DNA of 64,000 bases from assembly GCF_001651855.1 (NCBI RefSeq), contig NZ_LNQC01000077.1, positions 153,255 to 217,254 of the forward strand. The letters are read 5' to 3'. The first letter of the stretch is position 1, and each line of letters begins with the position of its first letter. Below the pieces are notes generated by a model. It was not told the DNA's origin and made no database searches. It was given only the letters and a program-made list of their open reading frames with translations. Below, one piece after another: positions 45,409 to 53,874 of the stretch. Source of the stretch: Sinorhizobium americanum (GTDB lineage: Bacteria; Pseudomonadota; Alphaproteobacteria; Rhizobiales; Rhizobiaceae). The translations under genes and the position numbers were made by a program.

Positions 45409-46419
45409 ATGGACCGCCGCGACGTCATTGCCATTGGGGGGTCGGTGGGAGCGGTTGGCGCCCTGAAGCAATTGCTTGGTGAGCTTCCTTCCGACCTCGC
45501 GGCCGCCGTGTTCATCGTCATCCATGTCGGCGCGCGTGGAAACAATCTGCTCGCAGATATCTTCGACGAGCATACTGCCCTTCCCGTCACAACGCCTACT
45601 GATGGCGAGCGAGTCGAGCCTGGTCGTGTCTATGTGGCACCTGCAGACCACCATCTTCTCGTCGTCGACGGTGTCGTCAGGCTCGGTCGGGGCCCGCGTG
45701 AGAACCTGGCTCGACCGGCGGTCGATCCGCTCTTCAGATCCGTCGGCATGACTCACGGCACCCGAGCCGTCGGGGTGGTCCTGACCGGGATGTTGAACGA
45801 CGGCGCAGCCGGTCTCGCCGATCTGAAGCGCTGCGGCGGCGTAACCGTGGTGCAGAACCCGCAGGATGCGGCTGCGCCGGACATGCCGCTCGGAGCCTTG
45901 AAGGCGAGCGACGTCGACTACCGTGCTTCCCTTGCGGATCTGCCTCAGCTGCTTGTCAAGCTCACGAGCGAGGAGGCCGGGCCGCCGGTTCCCGTGCCGG
46001 ACGACCTCAAGCTCGAGGTTGACATCGCGCTCGGCCGTCAGATCGACTCTGAAGCGATCGCGACGATCGCCGACGCCGTTCCAATGTCCTGCCCCGCTTG
46101 CGGCGGCGTTCTCTCGCAGATCAAGACCTGGCCACCGCTTCGGTTCCGCTGCCAGGTCGGCCATGCCTACACCTCCGATACGCTCGCGGCCGAGTCCGAG
46201 GGCTCCGTCGACGAGGCGATGCGGGTTGCGCTACGCATCATCGAGGAAAGGGTGACGCTCAGTGAAAAAATGGCCGACGATGCACGGCGTAGCGGTCGAG
46301 ACGCCGCTGCCGCCGTCAACAGCCGGCGGGCCGATGAAGGTCGCGAGCATGCGGAAACATTGCGTCGCGCCATTCTCGGCAAGACCGCCGGCGCGGCCGG
46401 CGAGGTCGAGGACGCATAG
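45409..46419 (+). CDS. stand-alone CheB-type methylesterase with C-terminal zinc-ribbon-like segment
   Basis: A 336-residue protein with no receiver domain. The CheB methylesterase domain covers residues 1-185 with its triad visible: Ser12 in IAIGGSVGAVGAL, His in FIVIHVGARGNN (near 39) and Asp in LTGMLNDGAAGL (near 131). After it comes a CPACGGVLSQ...FRCQVGHAYT segment (near 226-252) that looks like a zinc ribbon, then a helical charged tail (SEKMADDARRSGRDAAAAVN). GGAG at 45399-45402 favours the ATG at 45409 over 45397. It is divergent from the CheB-CheR-HWE kinase gene, so the two probably act in one sensory module rather than in flagellar chemotaxis. Confidence 0.9.
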   Translation: MDRRDVIAIGGSVGAVGALKQLLGELPSDLAAAVFIVIHVGARGNNLLADIFDEHTALPVTTPTDGERVEPGRVYVAPADHHLLVVDGVVRLGRGPRENLARPAVDPLFRSVGMTHGTRAVGVVLTGMLNDGAAGLADLKRCGGVTVVQNPQDAAAPDMPLGALKASDVDYRASLADLPQLLVKLTSEEAGPPVPVPDDLKLEVDIALGRQIDSEAIATIADAVPMSCPACGGVLSQIKTWPPLRFRCQVGHAYTSDTLAAESEGSVDEAMRVALRIIEERVTLSEKMADDARRSGRDAAAAVNSRRADEGREHAETLRRAILGKTAGAAGEVEDA

Positions 46420-46476
46420 AGATCTCGAGTGACCTGGCTCGGCCTTTTGCACATCCGATCATGGCACGTTGTACAA

Positions 46477-46637
46477 GACCCTTCCCCAACCCATCCCCAC
46501 AAGGGGGAGGGGCTACAGTGCCCGCTGCGATCGCCGTCATTTCCGGCCCTTGCCGCAGACACAAAGGTCGGCAAGAGGTGACGACAATGCCGCCCGCTAA
46601 GCCCCTCCCCCTTGTGGGGATGGGTTGGGGAAGGGTC
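46477..46637. repeat. 161-bp element bounded by perfect 38-bp inverted repeats
   Basis: The left arm (46477-46514) and right arm (46600-46637) are perfect reverse complements over 38 bp, and begin GACCCTTCCCCAACCCATCC. They enclose an 85-bp core with no open frame of note. No flanking target duplication is evident. It lies between the convergent cheB and polA ends, where it could also act as a terminator for both. The arms resemble G/C-rich rhizobial intergenic repeats; a MITE or mosaic-element origin is possible. Confidence 0.85.
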
Positions 46638-46655
46638 GAGAGCCCCCACGGTCGC

Positions 46656-49600
46656 CTAATGCGCCTCGTCCCAGTTCTGCGCGGCGCGGGCGTCGACCTT
46701 CAGCGGCACCTTCATGTTGAGTGCTGGCATGGCGGCATTCTCCATCACAGATACGATCACGGGAAGCGTGCGCTCGATTTCGCTCTCCTCGACCTCGAAG
46801 ATCAATTCGTCGTGGACCTGGAGCAACATGCGGGCGGAAAGCTTCGCCGCGTTGAGCGCCGGTTCCATCTTCACCATGGCGCGGCGGATGATGTCGGCGG
46901 CCGAGCCCTGGATCGGGGCGTTGATCGAGGCGCGCTCGTTGAAAGCGCGGTGTGATGGATTGGAGGAGCGGATATCCGGATAATGGGCGCGGCGGCCGAA
47001 GATCGTCTCGACATAGCCGTGCTCGCGGGCAAAAGCCTTGGTGTTCTCCATATAGTCGCGAATGCCGGGGAAGCGCTCGAAATATCTCTTGATGTACTCG
47101 CCCGCTTCCGAGCGCTCGATCGAAAGCTGGTTGGCTAGCCCAAAGGCCGAGATGCCGTAGATGATGCCGAAATTGATCGCCTTGGCGCGGCGCCGGATCT
47201 CGCTCGGCATGCCGTCCACCGGCACCCCGAACATCTCGGATGCGGTCATCGCGTGGATGTCGACACCATCGGCAAAGGCCTGGCGAAGCTGCGGAATGTC
47301 CGCCACGTGAGCGAGCACCCGAAGTTCGATCTGGCTGTAATCTGCCGACACCAGCCTGTGGCCCGGGGTGGCGATGAAGGCGGTGCGGATCTTGCGGCCC
47401 TCGGCGGTCCTGACCGGGATGTTCTGCAGGTTCGGTTCGGAGGAGGAAAGGCGCCCCGTCGTGGTGGCGGCGAGCGCATAGCAGGTGTGGACGCGCTTCG
47501 TCTCCGGATGCACGAAGCCGGGCAAGGCGTCGGTATAGGTCGATTTCAGCTTGGTGAGCTGGCGCCAGTCGACGATCTTGCGCGGCAGTTCGTGTCCGAC
47601 GGCGGCAAGCTCCTCGAGCACCGAAGCGGAGGTCGACCATTGGCCGGTCTTCGTCTTCGAACCGCCCGGCAAGCCCATCTTGCCAAACAGGATATCGCCG
47701 AGCTGCTTCGGCGAGCCGATGGTGAAGGTCTCGCCGGCCAACCGATAGATCTCGTCCTCGAGCGCTGCGGCGCCCTGTGCCAACTCGCCGGAAAGGCGCG
47801 AGAGGATCTGGCGATCGACGGTGATGCCGCGCTCCTCCATCTGCGCCAAGACCGCGATCAGCGGCCTTTCGAGGCGCTCATAGACGCGGGTCAGGCCCTT
47901 GGCGGCCAGCCGCGGCTTCAAGACATGCCAGAGGCGAAGCGTCACCTCCGCGTCCTCGGCCGCATAGGCGGTCGCCCTGTGGATGTCGACGAAATCGAAG
48001 CTCACCGACGCCTTGCCGGTGCCGGCAACGTCCTTGTAGGGGATTGGCACATGGCCGAGCCAACGCTCGGCGAGTGAATCCATGCCGTGCGCGCCGTTGC
48101 CGGCATCCACCACATAGGACATCAGCATGGTATCGTCGAAGCTCTGCAGGACGATGCCGTGCCGCCTCATGACCAGATAGGCGTATTTCAGGTTCTGTGC
48201 GACCTTGAGCACCGACGGGTCTTCCATCAGGGCCTTTAGCCGGCTCAGCGCCTCGCGCACCGGCACCTGGTGTTCCACCATGCCACCGCCGAGGAGATCG
48301 CTGACGCCGTTCCTGTGGATCAGCGGCACATAGGCGGCGCGGATGGTGCCGCCTAGCGGATTGTTGCGGTAATCGGCAAACGCCATCGAGAAGCCGACGA
48401 GTTCCGCCCGCATCGGGTCGAGCGAGTTCGTCGCCGTTTCCAAACCGAGAACGCCCGCCTCGCGCGCATCGGCGATCCACCGGTCGAGGGTTTCGAGATC
48501 GCGAATCGTCACATAGGCCGAATGGTCGAAAGGCGCCTTGGCGAAATAGTCGGCGCGCGCCCGCGCCAGTTCCTGGGGCGTCGCGCCGCTGACCTCGGCG
48601 TCGCCCTTGCCGGTAAGGAAGGAAACCGCCGCCTTGGCGGCGTTGCCGCGCGGCGGCGTGGCGCTCGACGAGGCCGGCGTCGGCGGCGGACCGGCCGCCT
48701 CGCCGACGTCGAGATCGGGCCCATGCGCCTGCGCCCCCCATTCGACCGGCACATGCGCCGGTTCGATTGCCTCCGCATCCGTGTCGGTCGCTGCCGCGAC
48801 GCGGCGCGTCAAGGTGTTGAACTCCATCGTCTTCAGGAAGGCGATGAGCCTCGGTCCGTCCTGCGAATCGAGCCGCAGATCCTCGAGCGGCACGTCGAGC
48901 GGCGTGTCCTTCTTCAAGGTGACGAGCTCGCGCGACAGGCGCGCCTTCTCGGCATTGGCGATGATCGCCTCGCGCCGCTTCTGCTGCTTGATCTCGCCGG
49001 CCCGCGAAAGCAGCGTGTCGAGGTCGCCATATTCTTCGAGGAGCTGCGCCGCCGTCTTGGGGCCGATGCCGGGAATGCCCGGAACATTGTCGGTGGAATC
49101 GCCGGTCATCGCCTGGAGATCGATCATCTTCTCAGGCGGCACGCCCCATTTCTCGATGACGTCGGGAATGGTGATCTGCTTGTCCTTCATGCTGTCGTAC
49201 ATCGACACATTGGCGGTCACCAATTGCATGAGGTCCTTGTCGGAGGAAACGATGGTGACGCCGGCGCCCACCTCCTCGGCCAGCCGCGCATAGGTCGCGA
49301 TCAGGTCGTCGGCCTCGTAACCTTCCTTCTCGATGCAGGGCAGGTTGAAGGCGCGGGTGGCGTGACGAATCAGCCCGAATTGCGGGATCAGGTCCTCCGG
49401 CGGCGCGGTGCGGTTCGCCTTGTACTGGTCATAAAGCGTATTGCGGAAGGTCTTGGAGGAATAATCGAAGATCACCGCGAAATGCGTCGGCGTCACGCCG
49501 ACCGAGGTGTCGCGCGCATCGGTCAGCAACTTCCAGAGCATGTTGCAGAAGCCGGCCACCGCATTGACCGGCAGCCCGTCCGACTTGCGGTTGAGCGGCG

Positions 49601-49670
49601 GGATGGCGTGGAACGCCCGGAAGATGAAGCCCGAGCCGTCGACGAGGAAGAGATGATCACCGTTTTTCAT
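46656..49670 (-). CDS. polA: DNA polymerase I with a degenerate 3'-5' exonuclease site
   Basis: A 1004-residue repair/Okazaki-processing polymerase. The 5'-3' exonuclease domain covers about 1-290 (FLVDGSGFIFRAFHAIPPL, GYEADDLIATYA, SSDKDLMQL, TGDSTDNVPGIPGIG). The 3'-5' exonuclease domain covers about 385-585 and the polymerase domain about 600-1004 (TTTGRLSSSEPNLQNIP, SADYSQIELRVLAH, RRAKAINFGIIYG, LLQVHDELIFEV, all intact). In the exonuclease domain, the usual DxE is LETAT (Glu411, Ala413) and the NLKYD aspartate is NLKYA (Ala497); only the YAAED aspartate persists. Proofreading is therefore predicted lost, while polymerase and 5' nuclease should work. The start at 49670 gives the conserved N-terminus. 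Confidence 0.96.
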   Translation of the reverse strand: MKNGDHLFLVDGSGFIFRAFHAIPPLNRKSDGLPVNAVAGFCNMLWKLLTDARDTSVGVTPTHFAVIFDYSSKTFRNTLYDQYKANRTAPPEDLIPQFGLIRHATRAFNLPCIEKEGYEADDLIATYARLAEEVGAGVTIVSSDKDLMQLVTANVSMYDSMKDKQITIPDVIEKWGVPPEKMIDLQAMTGDSTDNVPGIPGIGPKTAAQLLEEYGDLDTLLSRAGEIKQQKRREAIIANAEKARLSRELVTLKKDTPLDVPLEDLRLDSQDGPRLIAFLKTMEFNTLTRRVAAATDTDAEAIEPAHVPVEWGAQAHGPDLDVGEAAGPPPTPASSSATPPRGNAAKAAVSFLTGKGDAEVSGATPQELARARADYFAKAPFDHSAYVTIRDLETLDRWIADAREAGVLGLETATNSLDPMRAELVGFSMAFADYRNNPLGGTIRAAYVPLIHRNGVSDLLGGGMVEHQVPVREALSRLKALMEDPSVLKVAQNLKYAYLVMRRHGIVLQSFDDTMLMSYVVDAGNGAHGMDSLAERWLGHVPIPYKDVAGTGKASVSFDFVDIHRATAYAAEDAEVTLRLWHVLKPRLAAKGLTRVYERLERPLIAVLAQMEERGITVDRQILSRLSGELAQGAAALEDEIYRLAGETFTIGSPKQLGDILFGKMGLPGGSKTKTGQWSTSASVLEELAAVGHELPRKIVDWRQLTKLKSTYTDALPGFVHPETKRVHTCYALAATTTGRLSSSEPNLQNIPVRTAEGRKIRTAFIATPGHRLVSADYSQIELRVLAHVADIPQLRQAFADGVDIHAMTASEMFGVPVDGMPSEIRRRAKAINFGIIYGISAFGLANQLSIERSEAGEYIKRYFERFPGIRDYMENTKAFAREHGYVETIFGRRAHYPDIRSSNPSHRAFNERASINAPIQGSAADIIRRAMVKMEPALNAAKLSARMLLQVHDELIFEVEESEIERTLPVIVSVMENAAMPALNMKVPLKVDARAAQNWDEAH

Positions 49671-49774
49671 GCGGCCATGGATAGCGCGGGGTGAGCCAAA
49701 GGTCCATTGCGGTTTTCGCCCGAATCCTCACGGAAACGTTACGCATTTGTAATGTGCGAGTGGGTCGCACAATC

Positions 49775-49803
49775 CTTGAAAAGCCACATTTGAATCCTCA
49801 AAT
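49775..49803 (+). promoter_or_regulatory. candidate sigma-70 promoter for the polA-marR intergenic sRNA
   Basis: CTTGAA (49775-49780) and TCAAAT (49798-49803) are separated by 17 bp. The -35 matches the rhizobial CTTGAC consensus closely. The predicted start is about 49809-49811. Confidence 0.55.
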
Positions 49804-49808
49804 CAGGG

Positions 49809-49960
49809 TGAGCGGCACTAAAACGATGCCGTCGTCTGGTGATTGGCCTGTCCCCCGCCCGCACCAGATGTGGACAAAGGCCTCATCCCCCTCTCCGGGC
49901 CTTTGTCCCGCTTTCACGAAGCCGCTACGGCGCCGCCTCCGCGCCGTGGCGGTTTTTGTT
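49809..49960 (+). ncRNA. predicted trans-acting sRNA between polA and marR (possibly alpha-r7/Smr7C family)
   Basis: The 444-bp gap between divergent polA and marR holds a complete small transcription unit of about 150 nt. A promoter lies at 49775-49803. An internal stem pairs GGACAAAGGCC (49872-49882) perfectly with GGCCTTTGTCC (49898-49908) and exposes a C-rich loop (CATCCCCCTCTCC) able to pair with Shine-Dalgarno sequences. A terminator pairs CCGCTACGGCGC (49922-49933) with GCGCCGTGGCGG (49941-49952), followed by TTTTTGTTT. A 97-codon open frame overlaps it but has no ribosome site and crosses the terminator, so I favour RNA. From memory, S. meliloti Smr7C lies in the polA-marR gap; that identification needs a covariance search. 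The rest of the gap is a repeat element. Confidence 0.65.
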
Positions 49961-49970
49961 TGGGGCTACT

Positions 49971-50060
49971 GCATGTCTCCCTAAATCGATCTCGATCTAA
50001 GGCCAAAGACATGCAGCAATTCAAAGTGCTACAGCGTCTGATAAGACGCGCGCGCTGTAG
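49971..50060. repeat. two-hairpin palindromic intergenic element, copy 2 (inverted)
   Basis: Opposite orientation to 6123-6219. The first hairpin pairs GCATGTCT (49971-49978) with AGACATGC (50007-50014). Linker AGCAATTCAAAGTGC follows, and the second hairpin runs from ACAGCGTC to the CGCTGT end at 50059. It sits between the sRNA terminator and the marR gene. Confidence 0.78.
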
Positions 50061-50114
50061 ATCCACTCCATCGCCTGCATTGTAACTTGTCTTGATGCCG
50101 ATTCGGCCCTACGC

Positions 50115-50564
50115 ATGGGCATGGCCTTCAATCGTATGGACTCCGCGACATATCTGGCCAGCCTGCTGGCAAGAAGCTTCTCGCGCGCCCTGCAGGAGCG
50201 GGCACAGAAGCTCGGTTTCGCCCCGGGGCAGTTTCCTATCCTGCTGGAACTGTGGGCCGAAGACGGGCTGACGCAGAAGCAGCTTCTCGACCGCCTCGAC
50301 ATCGAACAGGCGACCATGGCCAATACGCTCGCCCGGATGGAGCGCGACGGCCTCGTCGTCCGCCGCAAGCATCCGAACGACCGGCGCTCGCAGCAGATCT
50401 TTCTGACGGCGCAGGCCCGCGGCATGGAGGCGGCGGCGAAGGAGGCGGCACTTTCGGCGGAGCAGTCGCTGCTCGCCGGTTTCCGGCGCTTCGAGAAGGA
50501 GCTGATGCTCGAATATATGCGCATGGCGCTCGCCAATGCGGCACGCAGGGGCGACCCGTCCTAA
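50115..50564 (+). CDS. MarR family transcriptional regulator
   Basis: A 149-residue winged-helix regulator. The wHTH is at about residues 50-110: LTQKQLLDRLDIEQATMANTLARMERDGLVVRRKHPNDRRSQQIF, ending in the DxRS wing. N- and C-terminal helices form the dimer interface. Several in-frame Met codons (50115, 50121, 50136) are possible starts and no ribosome site decides. The target is unknown; an M20 peptidase gene follows about 190 bp later on the same strand. MarR proteins usually respond to phenolic or oxidative signals. Confidence 0.9.
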   Translation: MGMAFNRMDSATYLASLLARSFSRALQERAQKLGFAPGQFPILLELWAEDGLTQKQLLDRLDIEQATMANTLARMERDGLVVRRKHPNDRRSQQIFLTAQARGMEAAAKEAALSAEQSLLAGFRRFEKELMLEYMRMALANAARRGDPS

Positions 50565-50620
50565 CGGCCGTCCGGACAATTTGTCGTTGCAGTTTGCTTA
50601 AAGCCGCCTCCATTCGATTT

Positions 50621-50662
50621 TACAGCGCCGCGCGTCCTTTCAGACGCGCAAAGGACGCTGTA
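50621..50662. repeat. two-hairpin intergenic element, copy 3 (first hairpin only)
   Basis: TACAGCG (50621-50627) to CGCTGTA (50656-50662) with inner CGCGTC/GACGCG pairing is nearly identical to the first half of the 6123-6219 element. The following ACACTTTGAAT linker is recognisable, but the second hairpin has decayed. Lies between marR and the peptidase gene. Confidence 0.78.
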
Positions 50663-50756
50663 ACACTTTGAATCTACGCATCGTGCCTTTTGAAAATGGA
50701 TTTCGATTTTCGGGCCGATGCGCTAGGTTCGCCCGCGAAACCCACAAAGGATTCGC

Positions 50757-52148
50757 ATGATGGCAGACATCACCCCCGTGCTCGAGCGCGCCGACGCAAA
50801 CCTTCCTGAAAGCCTTGAGCGGCTATTCGATTTCGTTCGCATCCAGTCCATCTCGACCGACCCCGCCTTCAAGGCCGAGTGCCGCAAGGCGGCCGAATGG
50901 CTGGTGGCCGAGCTCAAGGCTCTCGGCTTCGAAGCCGCTGTGCGCGACACGCCCGGCCATCCGATGGTGGTCGCCCATCATGCCGCCGCAAAAGCCAGCG
51001 CCCCGCATCTGCTCTTCTACGGCCACTACGACGTCCAGCCGGTCGACCCCTTGAACCTCTGGGAGGCTCCGCCCTTCGAGCCGGGAATCAAGGAGCTCGA
51101 ACCCGGCCGCAAGGTGATCACCGGCCGCGGCACCTCCGACGACAAGGGACAACTGATGACCTTCGTCGAGGCGGTGCGGGCCTACAAGGAGACGCAGGGG
51201 GCGCTTCCCTGCCGCATCACCATTCTCTTCGAAGGCGAAGAGGAATCCGGCTCGCCGTCGCTGAAACCCTTCCTCGAGGCCAATGCCGCCGAGCTCAAGG
51301 CCGACTATGCGCTGATCTGCGACACCGGCATGTGGGACCGCGAGACACCGGCGATCTCGGCGGGCCTGCGCGGTCTCGTCGGCGAGGAGATCATCGTCAA
51401 GGCGGCGGACCGCGACCTGCATTCCGGCCTTTTCGGCGGCGCTGCGGCCAACCCGATCCACATCCTCACCGGCATCCTGGCCGGACTGCACGACGAGACC
51501 GGCCGTGTCACGCTCGACAATTTCTACGACGGCGTCGAAGAGACGCCCCCCGAGATCAAGGCGAGTTGGGAGACGCTTGGCCGGACGGCTGAGAAATTCC
51601 TTGGAGATGTCGGCCTTTCCATCCCCTCCGGCGAAAAGGGGCGCTCGGTGCTTGAACTGACCTGGGCGCGCCCAACAGCGGAGGTCAATGGCATCACCGG
51701 CGGCTATACCGGCGAAGGCTTCAAGACGGTGATCGCGGCGCAAGCCTCCGCCAAGGTCTCCTTCCGCCTCGTCGGCGACCAGGACCCGGCAAAGATCCGC
51801 GAGAGCTTCCGTGCCTATGTCCGGTCAAAAATTCCGGCGGACTGCTCGGTGGAGTTCCACGCGCATGGTGCTTCGCCGGCTATCCATCTTCCTTATGACT
51901 CGGCGCTTCTCACCACCGCCAAGGTGGCGCTGTCCGCCGAATGGCCGAAGCCGGCCATTGTGATTGGCATGGGCGGCTCGATCCCGATCGTCGGCGATTT
52001 CCAGAAGATGCTGGGCATGGAATCGCTGCTCGTCGGCTTCGGCCTTGCCGACGACCGCATCCACTCGCCCAACGAGAAGTACGAGCTCACATCCTTCCAC
52101 AAGGGCATCCGTTCCTGGATCCGCATTCTCGACGCCGTTGCCGCATGA
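50757..52148 (+). CDS. M20 family metallopeptidase (dipeptidase)
   Basis: A 463-residue cytoplasmic dinuclear zinc peptidase. The metal-binding GHYDVQPVDP is near residues 88-97, GRGTSDDKGQ near 123-132, the catalytic and metal-bridging Glu pair is in ILFEGEEESGSP near 160-171, and ICDTGMW follows. A dimerisation (lid) domain lies at about 200-370, and HSPNEKY near 438-444 supplies the last His. This is the ArgE/DapE/CNDP branch; related proteins cleave dipeptides such as beta-alanyl or gamma-glutamyl peptides. Exact substrate unknown. The ATG pair at 50757/50760 follows AAAGGA. Confidence 0.93.
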   Translation: MMADITPVLERADANLPESLERLFDFVRIQSISTDPAFKAECRKAAEWLVAELKALGFEAAVRDTPGHPMVVAHHAAAKASAPHLLFYGHYDVQPVDPLNLWEAPPFEPGIKELEPGRKVITGRGTSDDKGQLMTFVEAVRAYKETQGALPCRITILFEGEEESGSPSLKPFLEANAAELKADYALICDTGMWDRETPAISAGLRGLVGEEIIVKAADRDLHSGLFGGAAANPIHILTGILAGLHDETGRVTLDNFYDGVEETPPEIKASWETLGRTAEKFLGDVGLSIPSGEKGRSVLELTWARPTAEVNGITGGYTGEGFKTVIAAQASAKVSFRLVGDQDPAKIRESFRAYVRSKIPADCSVEFHAHGASPAIHLPYDSALLTTAKVALSAEWPKPAIVIGMGGSIPIVGDFQKMLGMESLLVGFGLADDRIHSPNEKYELTSFHKGIRSWIRILDAVAA

Positions 52149-52416
52149 CTCTCGTCAGCCGCTGCGAAGGCGTTCGCGGCGGCTGACCCTCGATGGAAGG
52201 ACTTCCAATCAGATATCCGGCCAGCGCTGCTTGACCTCACCGCGCCGGAATGCTTCCCTTTTGAAAAGCACAGAATGGGAATGGGCTGTTGGCAAGGGTG
52301 AGTATCGAGGCATCGCGTCTCAAGCGCGATTCTTTCTGCGACGGCGGATGTGGCCGCTCTGGCAACGCTTTCCATGCCTGCACAAGCCGCGGTCGATCCA
52401 TCGCCCTGGCGCCAGC

Positions 52417-53364
52417 ATGACACGGCTAAAGGCATATTTCTGGCCCGCCGTGGGGCTGGCGGCGATCGTTTTTTCGGTGCGTGCGCTGGTCCACGAACTG
52501 CGCGGACTTTCACTGAACGAGTTCATTGTCAGTTTCCAAGCGATCTCGATCGGAAGCTGGTCGCTGGCCATAGGCTCGACGCTCGTGGCCTATGCGGCCC
52601 TTGCCGCCTATGACAAGCTGGCGCTCGACCATCTCGGCCATCGCATCTCGATCTGGTTCATAACGCTCTGCTCGTTCACGACCTATGCGCTATCGCACAA
52701 TCTTGGCGCCTCGGTGTTCTCCGGCGCCGTGGTACGCTATCGCGCCTACCGTTCCAAGGGGCTGACACCGGGCGAGATCGGCGTTCTCGTCGCCTTCTGC
52801 TCCTTCACCTTCACCCTCGGCACGCTGATGCTGTCGGCAATCGTGTTGCTTGCCAAGCCGGACATCATCGAACGCTTTGCCGAGGTGCTGCCGATCGAGA
52901 TGTCGCTGACGACGGGCGGCCTGCTCCTGACGTTTATCGGCCTTTACATCCTCGGAAGCCTGGTCGGGCTTCGGCCGCTGCGCACCCGATGGTTCCAGCT
53001 TCACTACCCGCGGCCGGCGATTGTGCTCCGGCAGTTGGTGATCGCCCCGGTCGAACTCCTCGGCGCGGCCGGCATCATCTATTTCGCACTGCCGGAGGCC
53101 GGCAACCCGGGCTATGTCGTCATCCTCGGCATCTTCCTCGCCTCCTTCTCGGCGGCGCTGCTCTCGCACGCGCCGGGCGGGCTCGGCGTGCTCGAACTCG
53201 TCTTCATCGCCGCACTGCCCGAGATGGATCCCGCCGACGTGCTGGCGGCGCTGGCAATCTTCCGCCTGCTCTATCTTTTGATCCCGTTCGTCATGGCGCT
53301 TGTCGTCATCTTCGTCTTCGAGCATTCGCGCTTCCTGGAGCAGCGCGACGCGAAGGGGTCGTAG
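52417..53364 (+). CDS. lysylphosphatidylglycerol synthase TM-region/UPF0104 family membrane protein
   Basis: A 315-residue protein with about eight hydrophobic segments, including YFWPAVGLAAIVFSV near the N-terminus. TTYALSHNLGASVFSGAVVRYRAYRSKGLT near 82-111 and LLSHAPGGLGVLELVF near 246-261 are diagnostic of the LPG-synthase flippase-type domain (UPF0104). The catalytic aminoacyltransferase domain of MprF is absent, so it may move or bind lipid rather than synthesise lysyl-PG. Start uncertain: the ATG at 52417 has no clear ribosome site, and an in-frame ATG at about 52348 would add 23 residues. About 268 bp separate it from the peptidase. Confidence 0.82.
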   Translation: MTRLKAYFWPAVGLAAIVFSVRALVHELRGLSLNEFIVSFQAISIGSWSLAIGSTLVAYAALAAYDKLALDHLGHRISIWFITLCSFTTYALSHNLGASVFSGAVVRYRAYRSKGLTPGEIGVLVAFCSFTFTLGTLMLSAIVLLAKPDIIERFAEVLPIEMSLTTGGLLLTFIGLYILGSLVGLRPLRTRWFQLHYPRPAIVLRQLVIAPVELLGAAGIIYFALPEAGNPGYVVILGIFLASFSAALLSHAPGGLGVLELVFIAALPEMDPADVLAALAIFRLLYLLIPFVMALVVIFVFEHSRFLEQRDAKGS

Positions 53365-53379
53365 CGACTCGCGTTGCCG

Positions 53380-53874
53380 TCAGGGCGCGTTGCAGACGCC
53401 GGGTATCGCTTTCTCGATCGGTCCCTCCGCCTCCTCGAGACGTGCCGTCTCGATCTGGTAGGGGGTGAACGGTGGCACTTGCAGCGACGGATTGATGATC
53501 CGCGCGACATAGCAGCCGGAGAAGAAGCGGATCTTGCCTTGCTGCTCGACCGACTTGATCGCCACCGGCACGGCCGAGTAGATGCTGCCGGCGGCGCCCT
53601 CGGTCGTGACCTCGCCGATCCGGATCTCGACTGATTCGGTTTTGGCATAACCATCGGCAAAGGCCTTGAACTCGCCGACCGGCTTCGAATCGCCGAAATA
53701 GCCATAGGCCCTGGCATATTCCTTGCGGTTGATGGCGTTATAGAGCGAGCGAACGAGCGTCGCCCCATCCGAACGGTCGTCGACATAAGGGACGGAGTCT
53801 TGCGCCCTGACCTCGGCGCTCAACGCCGCCAGGGCTGCTGCCGACACCGGCAGCAGGATCGAACGAAATCTCAT
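53380..53874 (-). CDS. secreted hypothetical protein
   Basis: A 164-residue protein with a signal peptide (ILLPVSAAALAALSAEVRA, cleavage near residue 24). The mature part opens SVPYVDDRSDGATLVRSLYNAINRKEYARAYGYFG, reminiscent of NTF2-like folds with a helical start, and contains two Cys (SGCYVARI and the C-terminal VCNAP) that may form a disulfide. I do not recognise a named family. It converges with the UPF0104 gene with only about 15 bp between stops. Confidence 0.78.
   Translation of the reverse strand: MRFRSILLPVSAAALAALSAEVRAQDSVPYVDDRSDGATLVRSLYNAINRKEYARAYGYFGDSKPVGEFKAFADGYAKTESVEIRIGEVTTEGAAGSIYSAVPVAIKSVEQQGKIRFFSGCYVARIINPSLQVPPFTPYQIETARLEEAEGPIEKAIPGVCNAP

Noticed and set aside
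49691-49984. A 97-codon frame starting just upstream of polA, divergent
   Set aside because: It lacks a ribosome site, runs through a strong terminator hairpin into a repeat, and overlaps a better-supported sRNA.
52154-52187. Hairpin GTCAGCCGC/GCGGCTGAC after the M20 peptidase as a terminator
   Set aside because: The 9-bp stem has a 16-nt loop and no U-tract; too weak to annotate as a terminator.
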